Shown here piece by piece: positions 16,934 to 25,280 of a DNA stretch of 64,000 nucleotides (positions are counted from its first letter, which is position 1; each line of letters begins with the position of its first letter). A program made the position numbers and the translations under genes. The DNA is from Brevibacillus brevis (GTDB lineage: Bacteria; Bacillota; Bacilli; Brevibacillales; Brevibacillaceae): contig NZ_CP134050.1 in assembly GCF_031583145.1 (NCBI RefSeq), positions 2,865,501 to 2,929,500 on the forward strand, given 5' to 3'. A model generated the notes under the pieces. The model was not told the origin of the DNA, searched no databases, and was given only the letters and a program-made list of their open reading frames with translations.

Positions 16934-19057
16934 ATGCCTGAGCCACTCAAAGGCACCAGCCGGTACATGGCTGGAATCGACGGGCTGAGAGCTGTTGCCG
17001 TGCTTGCCGTCATCGTTTATCACCTCAATTTCAACTGGGCGCCGGGAGGTTTGCTTGGCGTCGGCATCTTTTTTGTCCTCTCTGGATATCTCATTACGGA
17101 TTTGCTCATCGCGCAGTGGAGTCGGCTTGGTCGACTCGATATGAAAGATTTTTGGCTCCGTCGCGCTCGGCGCCTGCTGCCGGCACTGTTGCTGCTGCTA
17201 GTGTTCACGATGGTGTGGGTGACCTTTTTCAAGCCTGAACATCTCCCCGCTATGAAAGGCGACGTGCCTGCCGCTTTGCTGTACGTCAGCAACTGGTGGC
17301 TCATCTTTCAGGATGTTTCTTATTTCGAAAAGTTCGGCCCTCCCTCGCCGTTCGGACATTTATGGTCGCTTGCGGTCGAGGAGCAGTTTTACTTGGTCTG
17401 GCCCCTGCTGCTCGCCCTCGGTCTCCGCTTTGTCAAGCGCCGCGGCCCGCTCGTCGCCATGACACTGACTGTCTCCGCTCTGTCCGCTGTTCTCATGGTC
17501 TTGCTGTATGAACCGGGAGCAGACCCAAGCCGCGTCTATTACGGAACGGATACGCGGGTATTCGCTTTGCTGATCGGAGCGGCGCTCGCCATGGTCTGGC
17601 CGAGCCGCAAGCTGTCAGAAGACATTACCCGCAGAGCGCGTACTTTGCTCGATTTCAGCGGAGTCGCAGGACTCGCCGTTTTGCTCTTCGCCATCTGGAA
17701 GACCAACCAGTACGACGATTTTCTCTACCAGGGCGGCCTCGTCTTCTTCTCGATTGTAAGTGCGGTTGTCGTAGCGGTACTGGCACACCCTGCCAGCCGA
17801 TTCGCTCGCTGGATGGGCTGCAAGCCGCTGAAATGGCTAGGCGTGAGATCCTATGGCATTTACCTTTGGCATTATCCGGTCATCGTGTTGACCAGCCCGG
17901 GGTCGGAGCAAGCCGACGAATTCGCCATACCCCGGGCAATCCTGCAGGTAGCTGCCTGCATCGTGCTTGCCGCTCTGTCTTGGAAATACGTCGAAGAACC
18001 AATTCGCCACGGCGCGCTGGGGCGGATCTGGTCCGGACTGCGCTCGAAGAATGTCCGCCAGAAAAGGCGGGATACACGCCTCATCGCCTCCATTTGCGCG
18101 TTTATCCTGTGTGTCATCTATTTCGGAGTCACGTCTCTGACGTCAGATGCGACCGAAAGTCCGGTCTCAGCTGCGAGTAAGGCGACAAGCACTGCCGGGC
18201 AGGATATGAGCAGTAGCGACAAGCCAAAGAACGACGGATATACGGCTGAAAACGCCGCTTCCACCCCGCAGAAACAGACGGCGCCCCCGGCCAAACCAGC
18301 TGCGGCGTCACAAAAGACGAGCGAGGCCGGCTCCAAAGAAAAGGGCACGAAGACAAAACCGACGCAAACCACTCCCCACAAGTCAGCGAAGGACAATGAA
18401 AATCCTGCCACGTCGAACGGGAAGCCCCAAGGGAATGCACAAACTCCGCCGGAAGCGCCTGAAGCAACGAACGGGAACCCGACCGATCCACAGACTGGTA
18501 CCGACCCGAACAGCCAAGGAAATCCATCCGACAAGCCTGACAAACCGGACGGAAAAGAGGAGAAACCCGTCCATTCCGGAAAAGGGATCACGGCCATTGG
18601 CGATTCGGTCATGCTGGATATCGCTCCCCATCTGGAGAAGCTCCTGCCCGGCATCGCCGTGGATGCGAAAATCGGCAGACAAATGTCACAAGCCCCTGGC
18701 GTCGTTGCGGATTTGAAGGAAAACGGCCAACTCGGAAAGATCGTGATCATCGAGCTTGGCACGAACGGATCCTTCAGCGAAAAGCAGTTGCTCAAGCTGC
18801 TTCAGTCAGTGGGCGACGTCGACCACATCATTCTGATCAATGCAAGGGTTCCGAAGCCTTGGGAAAGTGTCGTCAATGAGACGCTGGCGAGCGTAGTCGC
18901 CACTTACCCGAACGCGACGCTGATCGACTGGTACACGGCCAGTGCTGGCAAAGATTCTTTCTTTTACAAGGACGGAGTCCATCTCAATCCGGAAGGCTCC
19001 CAATTTTATGCCCAGCTCGTGGCGAAAACGATCGCCAAGCTTCTGGCGGGAAAATAG
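16934..19057 (+). CDS. acyltransferase-3 / SGNH-hydrolase fusion, OatA-like
   Basis: A 707-residue membrane protein. Residues ~10-370 are an acyltransferase_3 domain with about ten helices and the RYMAGIDGLRAVAVLAVI start motif. Residues ~395-550 are a Pro/Lys/Thr/Asn-rich, wall-spanning linker. The C-terminal ~160 residues are an SGNH domain with GDSVM (catalytic Ser), GTNG (Asn) and DGVHLNPEG (Asp and His). This is the layout of peptidoglycan O-acetyltransferase OatA, which acetylates MurNAc and confers lysozyme resistance, although acylation of other wall polymers is possible. The ATG at 16934 follows AGGGAGG; the in-frame start 24 bases earlier has none. Confidence 0.9.
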   Translation: MPEPLKGTSRYMAGIDGLRAVAVLAVIVYHLNFNWAPGGLLGVGIFFVLSGYLITDLLIAQWSRLGRLDMKDFWLRRARRLLPALLLLLVFTMVWVTFFKPEHLPAMKGDVPAALLYVSNWWLIFQDVSYFEKFGPPSPFGHLWSLAVEEQFYLVWPLLLALGLRFVKRRGPLVAMTLTVSALSAVLMVLLYEPGADPSRVYYGTDTRVFALLIGAALAMVWPSRKLSEDITRRARTLLDFSGVAGLAVLLFAIWKTNQYDDFLYQGGLVFFSIVSAVVVAVLAHPASRFARWMGCKPLKWLGVRSYGIYLWHYPVIVLTSPGSEQADEFAIPRAILQVAACIVLAALSWKYVEEPIRHGALGRIWSGLRSKNVRQKRRDTRLIASICAFILCVIYFGVTSLTSDATESPVSAASKATSTAGQDMSSSDKPKNDGYTAENAASTPQKQTAPPAKPAAASQKTSEAGSKEKGTKTKPTQTTPHKSAKDNENPATSNGKPQGNAQTPPEAPEATNGNPTDPQTGTDPNSQGNPSDKPDKPDGKEEKPVHSGKGITAIGDSVMLDIAPHLEKLLPGIAVDAKIGRQMSQAPGVVADLKENGQLGKIVIIELGTNGSFSEKQLLKLLQSVGDVDHIILINARVPKPWESVVNETLASVVATYPNATLIDWYTASAGKDSFFYKDGVHLNPEGSQFYAQLVAKTIAKLLAGK

Positions 19058-19076
19058 TCCCCCTGCCAGATCGAAT

Positions 19077-19112
19077 GCAAAAGGACAGCGTGATGGCTGT
19101 CCTTTTGCTATT
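19077..19112 (+). terminator. terminator after acyltransferase gene
   Basis: A 13-bp perfect inverted repeat (GCAAAAGGACAGC at 19077-19089 with complement at 19096-19108). The stem itself supplies the T-run. Confidence 0.8.
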
Positions 19113-19239
19113 TGAAGGGCAATCGTCGTTAAAGTTGTGCAAAAATTCAGTATTTTACCGTACAATAAAAAGGACAGCATCTCAGAAATCGCATACAAAC
19201 CGTTTCTCATCCCATTTGGCAAATGAGGAGGTTACACCT

Positions 19240-20010
19240 ATGCACATTCGGCAAATGTTTGACCTGAAAGGAAAAGTAGCGCTGGTAACGGGAGGCGGCA
19301 GAGGGTTGGGCGAGCAGATCGCGAAAGGCTTGGCGGAAGCTGGCGCGGATGTCGCCGTATGTTCGCGGAAGCTGGAGAACTGTCAGCAAATCGCGCAGGA
19401 GCTGCAGGAAATGGGCGTGCGCAGCTTGGCTTTGGCTTGCGATGTCACCAAGCCGGAAGACATCAACCGGACGGTAGCGGAGGTGATGGAACGGTTCGGC
19501 ACCATCGACATCCTCGTCAACAACAGCGGGGCGACATGGGGCGCCCCCGTCGTCGATATGCCATTGGAAGCCTGGAACAAGGTCATGGATGTCAACGTGA
19601 CTGGCACGTTTCTGATGAGCCAGGCAGTGGGCCGGCATATGATCGAGAAAGGCTACGGAAAGATCATCAACATCGCTTCCGCTGCAGGACTGCGTGCCGA
19701 CCCGCCAGAAGGCTTGAATGCGATCGGGTACAGCACCAGCAAGGCGGCGGTCATTCACTTCACCCGTGATCTCGCGAGAAAATGGGCACGGCACGGTATT
19801 TACGTCAACGCGATCGCTCCCGGATTTTTCGCCACGAAAATGACCAAAGCGCTGCTCGAAAAACGGGGAGACGCCATCGCCGCGAAAATTCCGCTCGGCA
19901 AGATCGGGGACGAAACGATGCTGAAAGGAGCGGCTGTCTATCTCGGCTCCCAGGCGAGCGATTTTGTGACCGGGCAAATTTTGAGCGTGGACGGTGGAAG
20001 CACGCTCTAG
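19240..20010 (+). CDS. SDR-family oxidoreductase
   Basis: A 256-residue classical short-chain dehydrogenase. The cofactor motif is TGGGRGLG (residues ~17-24), NNSG follows the third strand, the catalytic Ser is in NIASAAG, and Tyr/Lys are in YSTSKAA. The C-terminus FVTGQILSVDGGSTL is typical of FabG-like and gluconate 5-dehydrogenase-like members. The Arg/Ser/Arg pattern after strand 2 (CSRK) suggests NADP(H). The ATG at 19240 follows GAGGAGG. The next gene is a 2-ketoacid reductase, so a sugar-acid role such as 5-ketogluconate reduction is possible, but a terminator separates the two. Confidence 0.9.
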   Translation: MHIRQMFDLKGKVALVTGGGRGLGEQIAKGLAEAGADVAVCSRKLENCQQIAQELQEMGVRSLALACDVTKPEDINRTVAEVMERFGTIDILVNNSGATWGAPVVDMPLEAWNKVMDVNVTGTFLMSQAVGRHMIEKGYGKIINIASAAGLRADPPEGLNAIGYSTSKAAVIHFTRDLARKWARHGIYVNAIAPGFFATKMTKALLEKRGDAIAAKIPLGKIGDETMLKGAAVYLGSQASDFVTGQILSVDGGSTL

Positions 20011-20073
20011 GGGACTGATTTCCCGGCCTAAAAAGCAGGAACCGAAGAGATGATGTGCGAAAAAGTATAGGAT

Positions 20074-20108
20074 AACCAACGAACGCGCTTTGGTTTGTTG
20101 GTTTTTTT
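20074..20108 (+). terminator. terminator after SDR gene
   Basis: AACCAACGAA (20074-20083) pairs with TTTGTTGGTT (20094-20103), followed by a run of T to 20108. Confidence 0.8.
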
Positions 20109-20154
20109 GTTCGCAAAGATATTCTCAACTTTCTGGAAAGGGAGGGCTTACGCC

Positions 20155-21144
20155 ATGAAACCGAAAGTGATCATTTATAAAAAAGTGGAGCCAAGCGTGC
20201 TGGAGTACGTGCAGGAGGCTTGTGAGGTCGTCTACTTCGAGCAGCTGAACGACGAGGACCTGCCTCGGTTTTACGAGGAGGCAAAGGACGCGAAAGGACT
20301 GCTCGGCTCGGGTCTCAAGGTGGATGCAGCACTTCTGGACAAAACACCGAACCTGAAAATCGTCAGCAATATCTCAGTCGGCTATGACAATCTGGATGTC
20401 CCCGAACTGACCCGCAGAGGGGTGATGGCGACGAACACTCCGGATGTTTTGAACGAGACGGTCGCCGATACGATGATCGCCTTGATGCTTGCGACTGCAC
20501 GGCGAATCCCGGAGCTGGACCACATGGTGAAGTCAGGCAAATGGACAGCGAATATTACTCCGGAGCACTTTGGGGTGGACATGCACCACAAGACACTGGG
20601 GATCATCGGGATGGGGCGCATCGGGGCAGCCATCGCAAAGCGGGCCCGCTTCGGATTCGGCATGAACATCCTGTATCACAATCGCTCCCGCAGCCAGGAA
20701 GTGGAAGAGACCTATGATGCGACCTTCTGTACGCTGGATGAGCTCTGCCAAGAGTCCGACTTCATCTGCCTGATGGTGCCGCTGTCTCCGCAGACGACCA
20801 AGCTGATCGGAGAACGGGAGTTTGGGTTGATGAAGAGGTCTGCCATTTTCGTGAATGGCTCCCGCGGGGCCACAGTAGACGAGGACGCGCTGGTTCGGGC
20901 CTTGCAAAACGGCGAGATTCTGGCTGCAGGGACGGATGTGTTCGTCCAGGAGCCTGTCCGTCCCGACCATCCGCTCCTGAAGCTGCCCAATGTGGTGACC
21001 TTGCCGCACATCGGCTCGGCTACGCTCGAGACACGATTGGCAATGGCTCAGTTCGCCGCGGAAAACTTCGTATTGGGCATCCAGGGCAAACGGCCACCTG
21101 CGCTTCTAAACCAGGAAGTCTTTTCGGAATCTGCCGGAAAGTAA
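20155..21144 (+). CDS. D-2-hydroxyacid dehydrogenase (glyoxylate/2-ketogluconate reductase type)
   Basis: A 329-residue NAD(P)-dependent D-isomer-specific 2-hydroxyacid dehydrogenase. The N-terminal substrate domain has SVGYDNLDV, the Rossmann domain has GMGRIGAAIAKRA (residues ~153-165), and the catalytic Arg, Glu and His lie in NGSRGATVDE, DVFVQEP and LPHIGSAT. The Asn-Arg-Ser after strand 2 (YHNRSRS) points to NADPH preference, as in GhrB/YvcT-like glyoxylate and 2-ketogluconate reductases. The ATG at 20155 follows AAAGGGAGGG. The gene ends in a strong terminator. Confidence 0.92.
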   Translation: MKPKVIIYKKVEPSVLEYVQEACEVVYFEQLNDEDLPRFYEEAKDAKGLLGSGLKVDAALLDKTPNLKIVSNISVGYDNLDVPELTRRGVMATNTPDVLNETVADTMIALMLATARRIPELDHMVKSGKWTANITPEHFGVDMHHKTLGIIGMGRIGAAIAKRARFGFGMNILYHNRSRSQEVEETYDATFCTLDELCQESDFICLMVPLSPQTTKLIGEREFGLMKRSAIFVNGSRGATVDEDALVRALQNGEILAAGTDVFVQEPVRPDHPLLKLPNVVTLPHIGSATLETRLAMAQFAAENFVLGIQGKRPPALLNQEVFSESAGK

Positions 21145-21146
21145 GG

Positions 21147-21206
21147 AAAAAGACAACCGCTGGGGTGAGTGCCTTTGCACACCTCCCGGGCCGTTGTCTT
21201 TTTTCT
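21147..21206 (+). terminator. bidirectional terminator between dehydrogenase and MFS genes
   Basis: AAAAGACAAC (21148-21157) pairs perfectly with GTTGTCTTTT (21193-21202), with additional internal pairing and T/A flanks on both sides. It lies between convergent genes. Confidence 0.85.
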
Positions 21207-21211
21207 TTTCG

Positions 21212-22536
21212 TCACGAACCGAGCGCATGGGCGGCACGAGTTTTCCGATAGCGGATGACGGTTGCAAGCGCTCCGAAAAGGACGAGGAGTAGCAGGAAGA
21301 ATATGTTCTGAAAGGCCGTGTGCACGGGAAGCTCTTTTTGCCAGCCCAAGAGAAGTCCGCACAGGGCGACGGCAAAAGAACCGCCCAAAAACTGGGCCAA
21401 TTGCAAAAGTCCCATCCCGGCCCCGATCATCTCTTTCGGCAAAATTTGCGACACTTCGTTGGAAAGGGACGATGTCACGGTAGACAGGGAAGGCGCAAAC
21501 AGGACATACGCAAACAAAATGACGTACGGCGACAGCGGAAGCAGGAGCGTCAACACCAAAAGCGGAAGAATAAACACCAGGTGTCCGCCCAGTAAAAAGC
21601 GGATGTTGCCGTATTTGTCGATCATCCGGCCGATGATCGTGATCAGGACGCTGGACAGAATGGCGCCGGGAAAGATGGTCAGCCCGATGACCACAGCGCT
21701 TTGATGGAATACCTCCGACAGGACCAGCGGCATGAGAAACAGGTTGGACATGTTCAGGATGAAGGCGCTAAAGGCGACCAGCACGAGCTTGCGGTACCCG
21801 GGATGGAGCAGCAAGGACGGATAAATAAACGGCTTTTCCTGCCTGCGCAAGTGCCTGGCGTTGACCAAAATCGCTGCTACACCGATTAAAAGCAGCAGGA
21901 GCGACAGCTGAGTCAATGCCAAGAGCAGAGTTGCCGTAGCGATGATGGTCAGGATCGCTCCAACGAAGTCGAAATGCAGCTTTTTCGGAGCCTCCTTGGG
22001 GAGAAGGCGCCATAAGACAGGGATGAGCAAAAAGACGAAGCAAATGATGAGAAACAGGCCGTGATACCCCATGATCTGTGTGATCGCACGCCGATGACAG
22101 GGCCGAGACCGAAAGCCAGGATGCTCCCGGAGGCGATGATCGAGATGGCGCGACCTCTCCGTTCGGTGGGAACGAATCGGCTGGCAAGTACCATACCCAA
22201 TGCAGGAACTGCACCGGCACCGCACGCCTGCAGCAGCCGGGCGACGAGAACGAGAAGGAAGCTGTCCGCCATGTAGCCGATGACCGAGGAGACACCCAGA
22301 ATGCATAGCCCGATGGTAAGCAGCCTGCGGATGGGCAGCGAGTCGGACAGACGGCTGAAAATGATGGTCGAGAGGGCAAATACGATAGAATAGCCGGAGA
22401 CGATCCAGGATCCCAAACTGGCGTCGATATGCAGAGACGCAATGACGCTGGGCAAGGAGACGTTGAACATCGTCGTATTCATCAGGACGAGAAACGAACA
22501 GACGGCCCAGATCGGAATCGTGACGCGGTCGTTCAT
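21212..22536 (-). pseudogene. MFS drug/proton antiporter, interrupted by a one-base frameshift
   Basis: Two overlapping minus-strand frames encode the two halves of one MFS transporter of the DHA/TetL-like type. The N-terminal half starts at ATG 22536 and carries the motif-A-like RLSDSLPIRR and the motif-C-like GLGPVIG. At that point the frame breaks, and the other frame continues with AITQIMGYHGLFLI and runs with further hydrophobic segments to ALGS at 21212. Adding one G on the minus strand in the CGCACGCC at 22085-22092 (GGCGTGCG to GGCGGTGCG) restores a single ~440-residue protein with GG-AITQ, as relatives have. It is either a recent inactivation or a sequence error. Confidence 0.85.
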
Positions 22537-22967
22537 GGCAGCACCGCCTTTCGGATAGGGAAATGAGGGAGATTCGATCGTCATTAAGAAAGTTCGTCGC
22601 TACCTGATTCTATCCTTTCTTCCGCCTAGCAAATGAATAGATAATCATGATCGTCCGGGCCATATGGATGGACCAAATGAATGCCATCAAGCTCACGCAC
22701 GTGTGTGGGCGTTCTGTACGATCTCGGTGTGTTCTGTGCCCTGCGCCGGCAGCAAGCGGATCGGCAGGCCGACTGCCGAGCGCGCTGCGAGAACCATGTA
22801 TCAAAACCCCCTGCCGGAGGGAGCATGCCCCATAACAACATGCAGCCTTTTACCGTCCTTCATTTCATCATTTGTTTAAACGGCGAGTATCCGATCCGCA
22901 GCTGAAGGGAACTTACGACTGCGATCGTCCGACTGTCGTTCAGCAATCAAAGCTTCCCCAAGCTCAG

Positions 22968-22996
22968 AGGCGTGCGATATCCCCGCACGCCTTTTC
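22968..22996 (+). terminator. orphan terminator-like hairpin
   Basis: AGGCGTGCG (22968-22976) pairs perfectly with CGCACGCCT (22984-22992), followed by TTTT. No gene ends immediately upstream on the plus strand. Confidence 0.55.
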
Positions 22997-23092
22997 CCAT
23001 TTCTGGGTGTCCGGATGAGCGATTCTTCGCTTCCTGCAGCCGCAGTGTTCACCCCGAGCAGAAACAATCTCTCCGTTTGCGGAGCTTTCTTG

Positions 23093-23108
23093 GTACAATA
23101 TCTTGTAC
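23093..23108 (+). promoter_or_regulatory. extended -10 promoter overlapped by an inverted repeat (operator candidate)
   Basis: TGGTACAAT at 23091-23099 is an extended -10 element. GTACAA (23093-23098), TATC, TTGTAC (23103-23108) is a perfect 6-4-6 inverted repeat over the -10 and probable start point, so a repressor bound there would block the flavin oxidoreductase gene. Confidence 0.45.
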
Positions 23109-23156
23109 ATACTGAATGCACATGGGTTGGATGCAGGAAAGAGAGGAAATGACAAA

Positions 23157-24068
23157 ATGTATGGTTGCCGCGCCAGCGTACTTGATCTGTCCCCGATTTA
23201 CGAGGGAGTCGATCCGTATACCGCGCTTCAGGAGTCTGTGTTGCTTGCCCAGAAGGCAGAGGAATGGGGATATTCACGCTACTGGGTGTCGGAGCATCAC
23301 GATATGCCCCAGCTGGCTTCTTCCACGCCGGAGGTGCTGCTGGCCCACATCGGAGCGAAAACCCGAAGCATCCGCATTGGCTCGGGGGCCGTGCTGCTCC
23401 CGAATTACAGACCGTACAAAGTGGCGGAAGCATTCGGGCTGCTCGCTACTCTCTATCCAGGACGCGTCGATCTCGGCATTGGACGTGCGCCCGGCGGTTC
23501 TGCCCATGCTTCTCTCGCCCTTTGCGGCAACTTCCTGGAGCAGGTCGGGAAAATGAACGAATTGGTCGAGGATCTGTCAGCGCTCTTGCTGCAGGAGTTT
23601 ACCGTAGAGGGACAGCCGGTCGTCGCGCGCCCCGTGCCGCCGGTTCCCGCACAGCTTTGGCTGCTCGGGACCAATCAGAAAAGCGCCCAGTTCGCGGCAG
23701 ACCATGGAGCCGGCTACGTCTTCGGCCATTTCATGAGCGAGCAGGACGGAGGAGAGATCGTGTCCCTCTACCGGGAGCGGTTTCAGCCTTCGCGCCACCA
23801 TCGGGAGCCGAACGTCATCGTGGCAGTCGGAGTCATTTGCGCGGAGACGGATGAAGAGGCCCAGCGCTTGGCGAGCAAACGGGAGAGGCCGCTTGGAAGC
23901 ACGATCGTCGGCGGGCCCAAGCGTGTGCAGCGCGAATTGGCAGAGGTCGCCGACAAGTGCAGGGCGAATGAGCTGATGATCGTGACCGACCTGCCCGATT
24001 ACGAAAAACGTCTTCGCTCGTATGAATGGCTGGCCAGGTCCGTGTTTTCCCTTGATGCTTCTATGTAA
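23157..24068 (+). CDS. LLM-class flavin-dependent oxidoreductase (luciferase-like, MsnO8 family)
   Basis: A 303-residue luciferase-like monooxygenase. The N-terminal SVLDLSPI, the block RYWVSEHHDMPQLASSTPEV, the FMN-binding RIGSGAVLLPNYRPYKVAE and the GRVDLGIGRAPG motif match the MsnO8/YvbT-type group that uses reduced flavin. The true substrate cannot be read. The ATG at 23157 follows GAGGAAATGACAAA. A probable operator overlaps the promoter, suggesting inducible expression. A single gene, followed by the DMT exporter with its own promoter. Confidence 0.9.
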   Translation: MYGCRASVLDLSPIYEGVDPYTALQESVLLAQKAEEWGYSRYWVSEHHDMPQLASSTPEVLLAHIGAKTRSIRIGSGAVLLPNYRPYKVAEAFGLLATLYPGRVDLGIGRAPGGSAHASLALCGNFLEQVGKMNELVEDLSALLLQEFTVEGQPVVARPVPPVPAQLWLLGTNQKSAQFAADHGAGYVFGHFMSEQDGGEIVSLYRERFQPSRHHREPNVIVAVGVICAETDEEAQRLASKRERPLGSTIVGGPKRVQRELAEVADKCRANELMIVTDLPDYEKRLRSYEWLARSVFSLDASM

Positions 24069-24109
24069 AATCAAACATCTTTTCCTGTAAAATATGGTGG
24101 ATCGACTCA

Positions 24110-24138
24110 TGGACTTTTGCCGATCTCTCGTGTACGAT
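24110..24138 (+). promoter_or_regulatory. probable sigma-A promoter for DMT transporter gene
   Basis: TGGACT (24110-24115), a 17-base spacer and TACGAT (24133-24138), 46 bases before the start codon. Confidence 0.35.
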
Positions 24139-24183
24139 AGCGAAGCGAAGATTTGAATGAACCGGGCGAAAGAAGGATGGACC

Positions 24184-25098
24184 ATGATTCGATCATACTT
24201 GCTGTTGCTTTTTTGTGTGACGCTTTGGGGGAGCAATTTTGTGTTCGGGAGCATGCTGGTAAAGGAATTTCCTCCCCTGTTTTTGGCAGATATTCGGCTG
24301 GTGTTTACCTCCCTGTTTTTGCTCAGTTATGCGTGGATCACGAAAAAATTCGTGAAAATCAAGCCCCGGGAGCTGGGACTGCTGATCCTGCTCGGGCTCA
24401 TCGGCACGCTGGCCAACCAGACCGCCTATTTCAACGGCTTGCTCACGACAGATGCCACCACCGCCTCCTTGATTCTGTCGATGTCGCCGATTGTGACAGC
24501 GATTCTCGCGTCGCTGTTCCTCAAAGAGCAATTCACCCGCCGCATGAAAATCGGTTCCGTACTGGCGCTCATGGGCACTTTTTGCGTGGTGGGAGTAGGG
24601 GCGGGACTGTCGATTTCCAAGGGGGTCATGCTGATTGTGATCGCGATGGTGACCTTTTCCTCCTCGATGATTATCATCCGCAAGCTCACGGAGACGCTGC
24701 ATCCGTTTATCTCGACGGTGTACTCGACGACAGTGGGGACTCTCTTCCTCACACCGGCTGCGATGCTTACTCTCGATCCAGGCTCGCACATCAGTCGAGA
24801 GATCTGGGCATGGGCCATGCTCATTCTGACCGCGATCTTTATGCAGGGTATATGCGGACTTGTCTGGAATCAGCAATTGAAAGTGGTAGGTACAGGCAAG
24901 GCTGCTGTCTTCCTGAATTTGCAGCCGTTCGTTGCGATGCTGGTTGGCTTCCTGCTCTTGGGCTCGCACGTGACAGCCATTCAAGCGGGAGGCTCCCTGC
25001 TCATCGTGACAGGAGTGATCGTAGCGACGGTGAGATCCAAGAAAGCGTCTGTCGATAAACAGCACAAGCTGATGACTGACCGTTCGGAGTCGATGTGA
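24184..25098 (+). CDS. EamA/DMT-family transporter
   Basis: A 304-residue membrane protein with ten predicted helices in two EamA repeats (residues ~5-130 and ~140-280). Family features are WGSNFVFGS in helix 1, RLVFTSLFLL in helix 2 and PIVTAILASLFLKEQ at the end of the first repeat, with the matching PFVAMLVGFLLLG in the second. Such proteins usually export amino acids or other small metabolites. The ATG at 24184 follows AAGGATGG. A strong terminator follows. Confidence 0.88.
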   Translation: MIRSYLLLLFCVTLWGSNFVFGSMLVKEFPPLFLADIRLVFTSLFLLSYAWITKKFVKIKPRELGLLILLGLIGTLANQTAYFNGLLTTDATTASLILSMSPIVTAILASLFLKEQFTRRMKIGSVLALMGTFCVVGVGAGLSISKGVMLIVIAMVTFSSSMIIIRKLTETLHPFISTVYSTTVGTLFLTPAAMLTLDPGSHISREIWAWAMLILTAIFMQGICGLVWNQQLKVVGTGKAAVFLNLQPFVAMLVGFLLLGSHVTAIQAGGSLLIVTGVIVATVRSKKASVDKQHKLMTDRSESM

Positions 25099-25106
25099 AT
25101 TTGGAC

Positions 25107-25166
25107 AAAAGCGCAAGCTGACGGGGGAAGGCAAATGTCCCCGCAACCAGTCTTGCGCTTTTTTGT
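25107..25166 (+). terminator. terminator after DMT transporter gene
   Basis: AAAAGCGCAAG (25107-25117) pairs perfectly with CTTGCGCTTTT (25152-25162), with an inner CGGGG/CCCCG stem and a T-run. Confidence 0.85.
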
Positions 25167-25280
25167 GTCACGAGCACCCCCTGTTGCAGAATGTGCGGAC
25201 AATCTTTGCCGAATATAGAGGAGAAGCCTCGTTTTCGTGGAACTGGTTCATAAGGGGGAAAAACGAAAGGGGGATTGCGG

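Larger units (their letters stand above)
22537..23156. other. 620-base intergenic segment
   Basis: No supported gene. Several short frames on both strands have no SD, no recognised motifs and an atypical composition. A strong hairpin lies at 22968-22992, and a promoter with an inverted repeat at 23093-23108 serves the downstream oxidoreductase. Confidence 0.5.

Noticed and set aside
22610..22905. Several 60-74-codon frames on both strands between the MFS and oxidoreductase genes
   Set aside because: None has an SD or typical composition, and none continues a known gene remnant.
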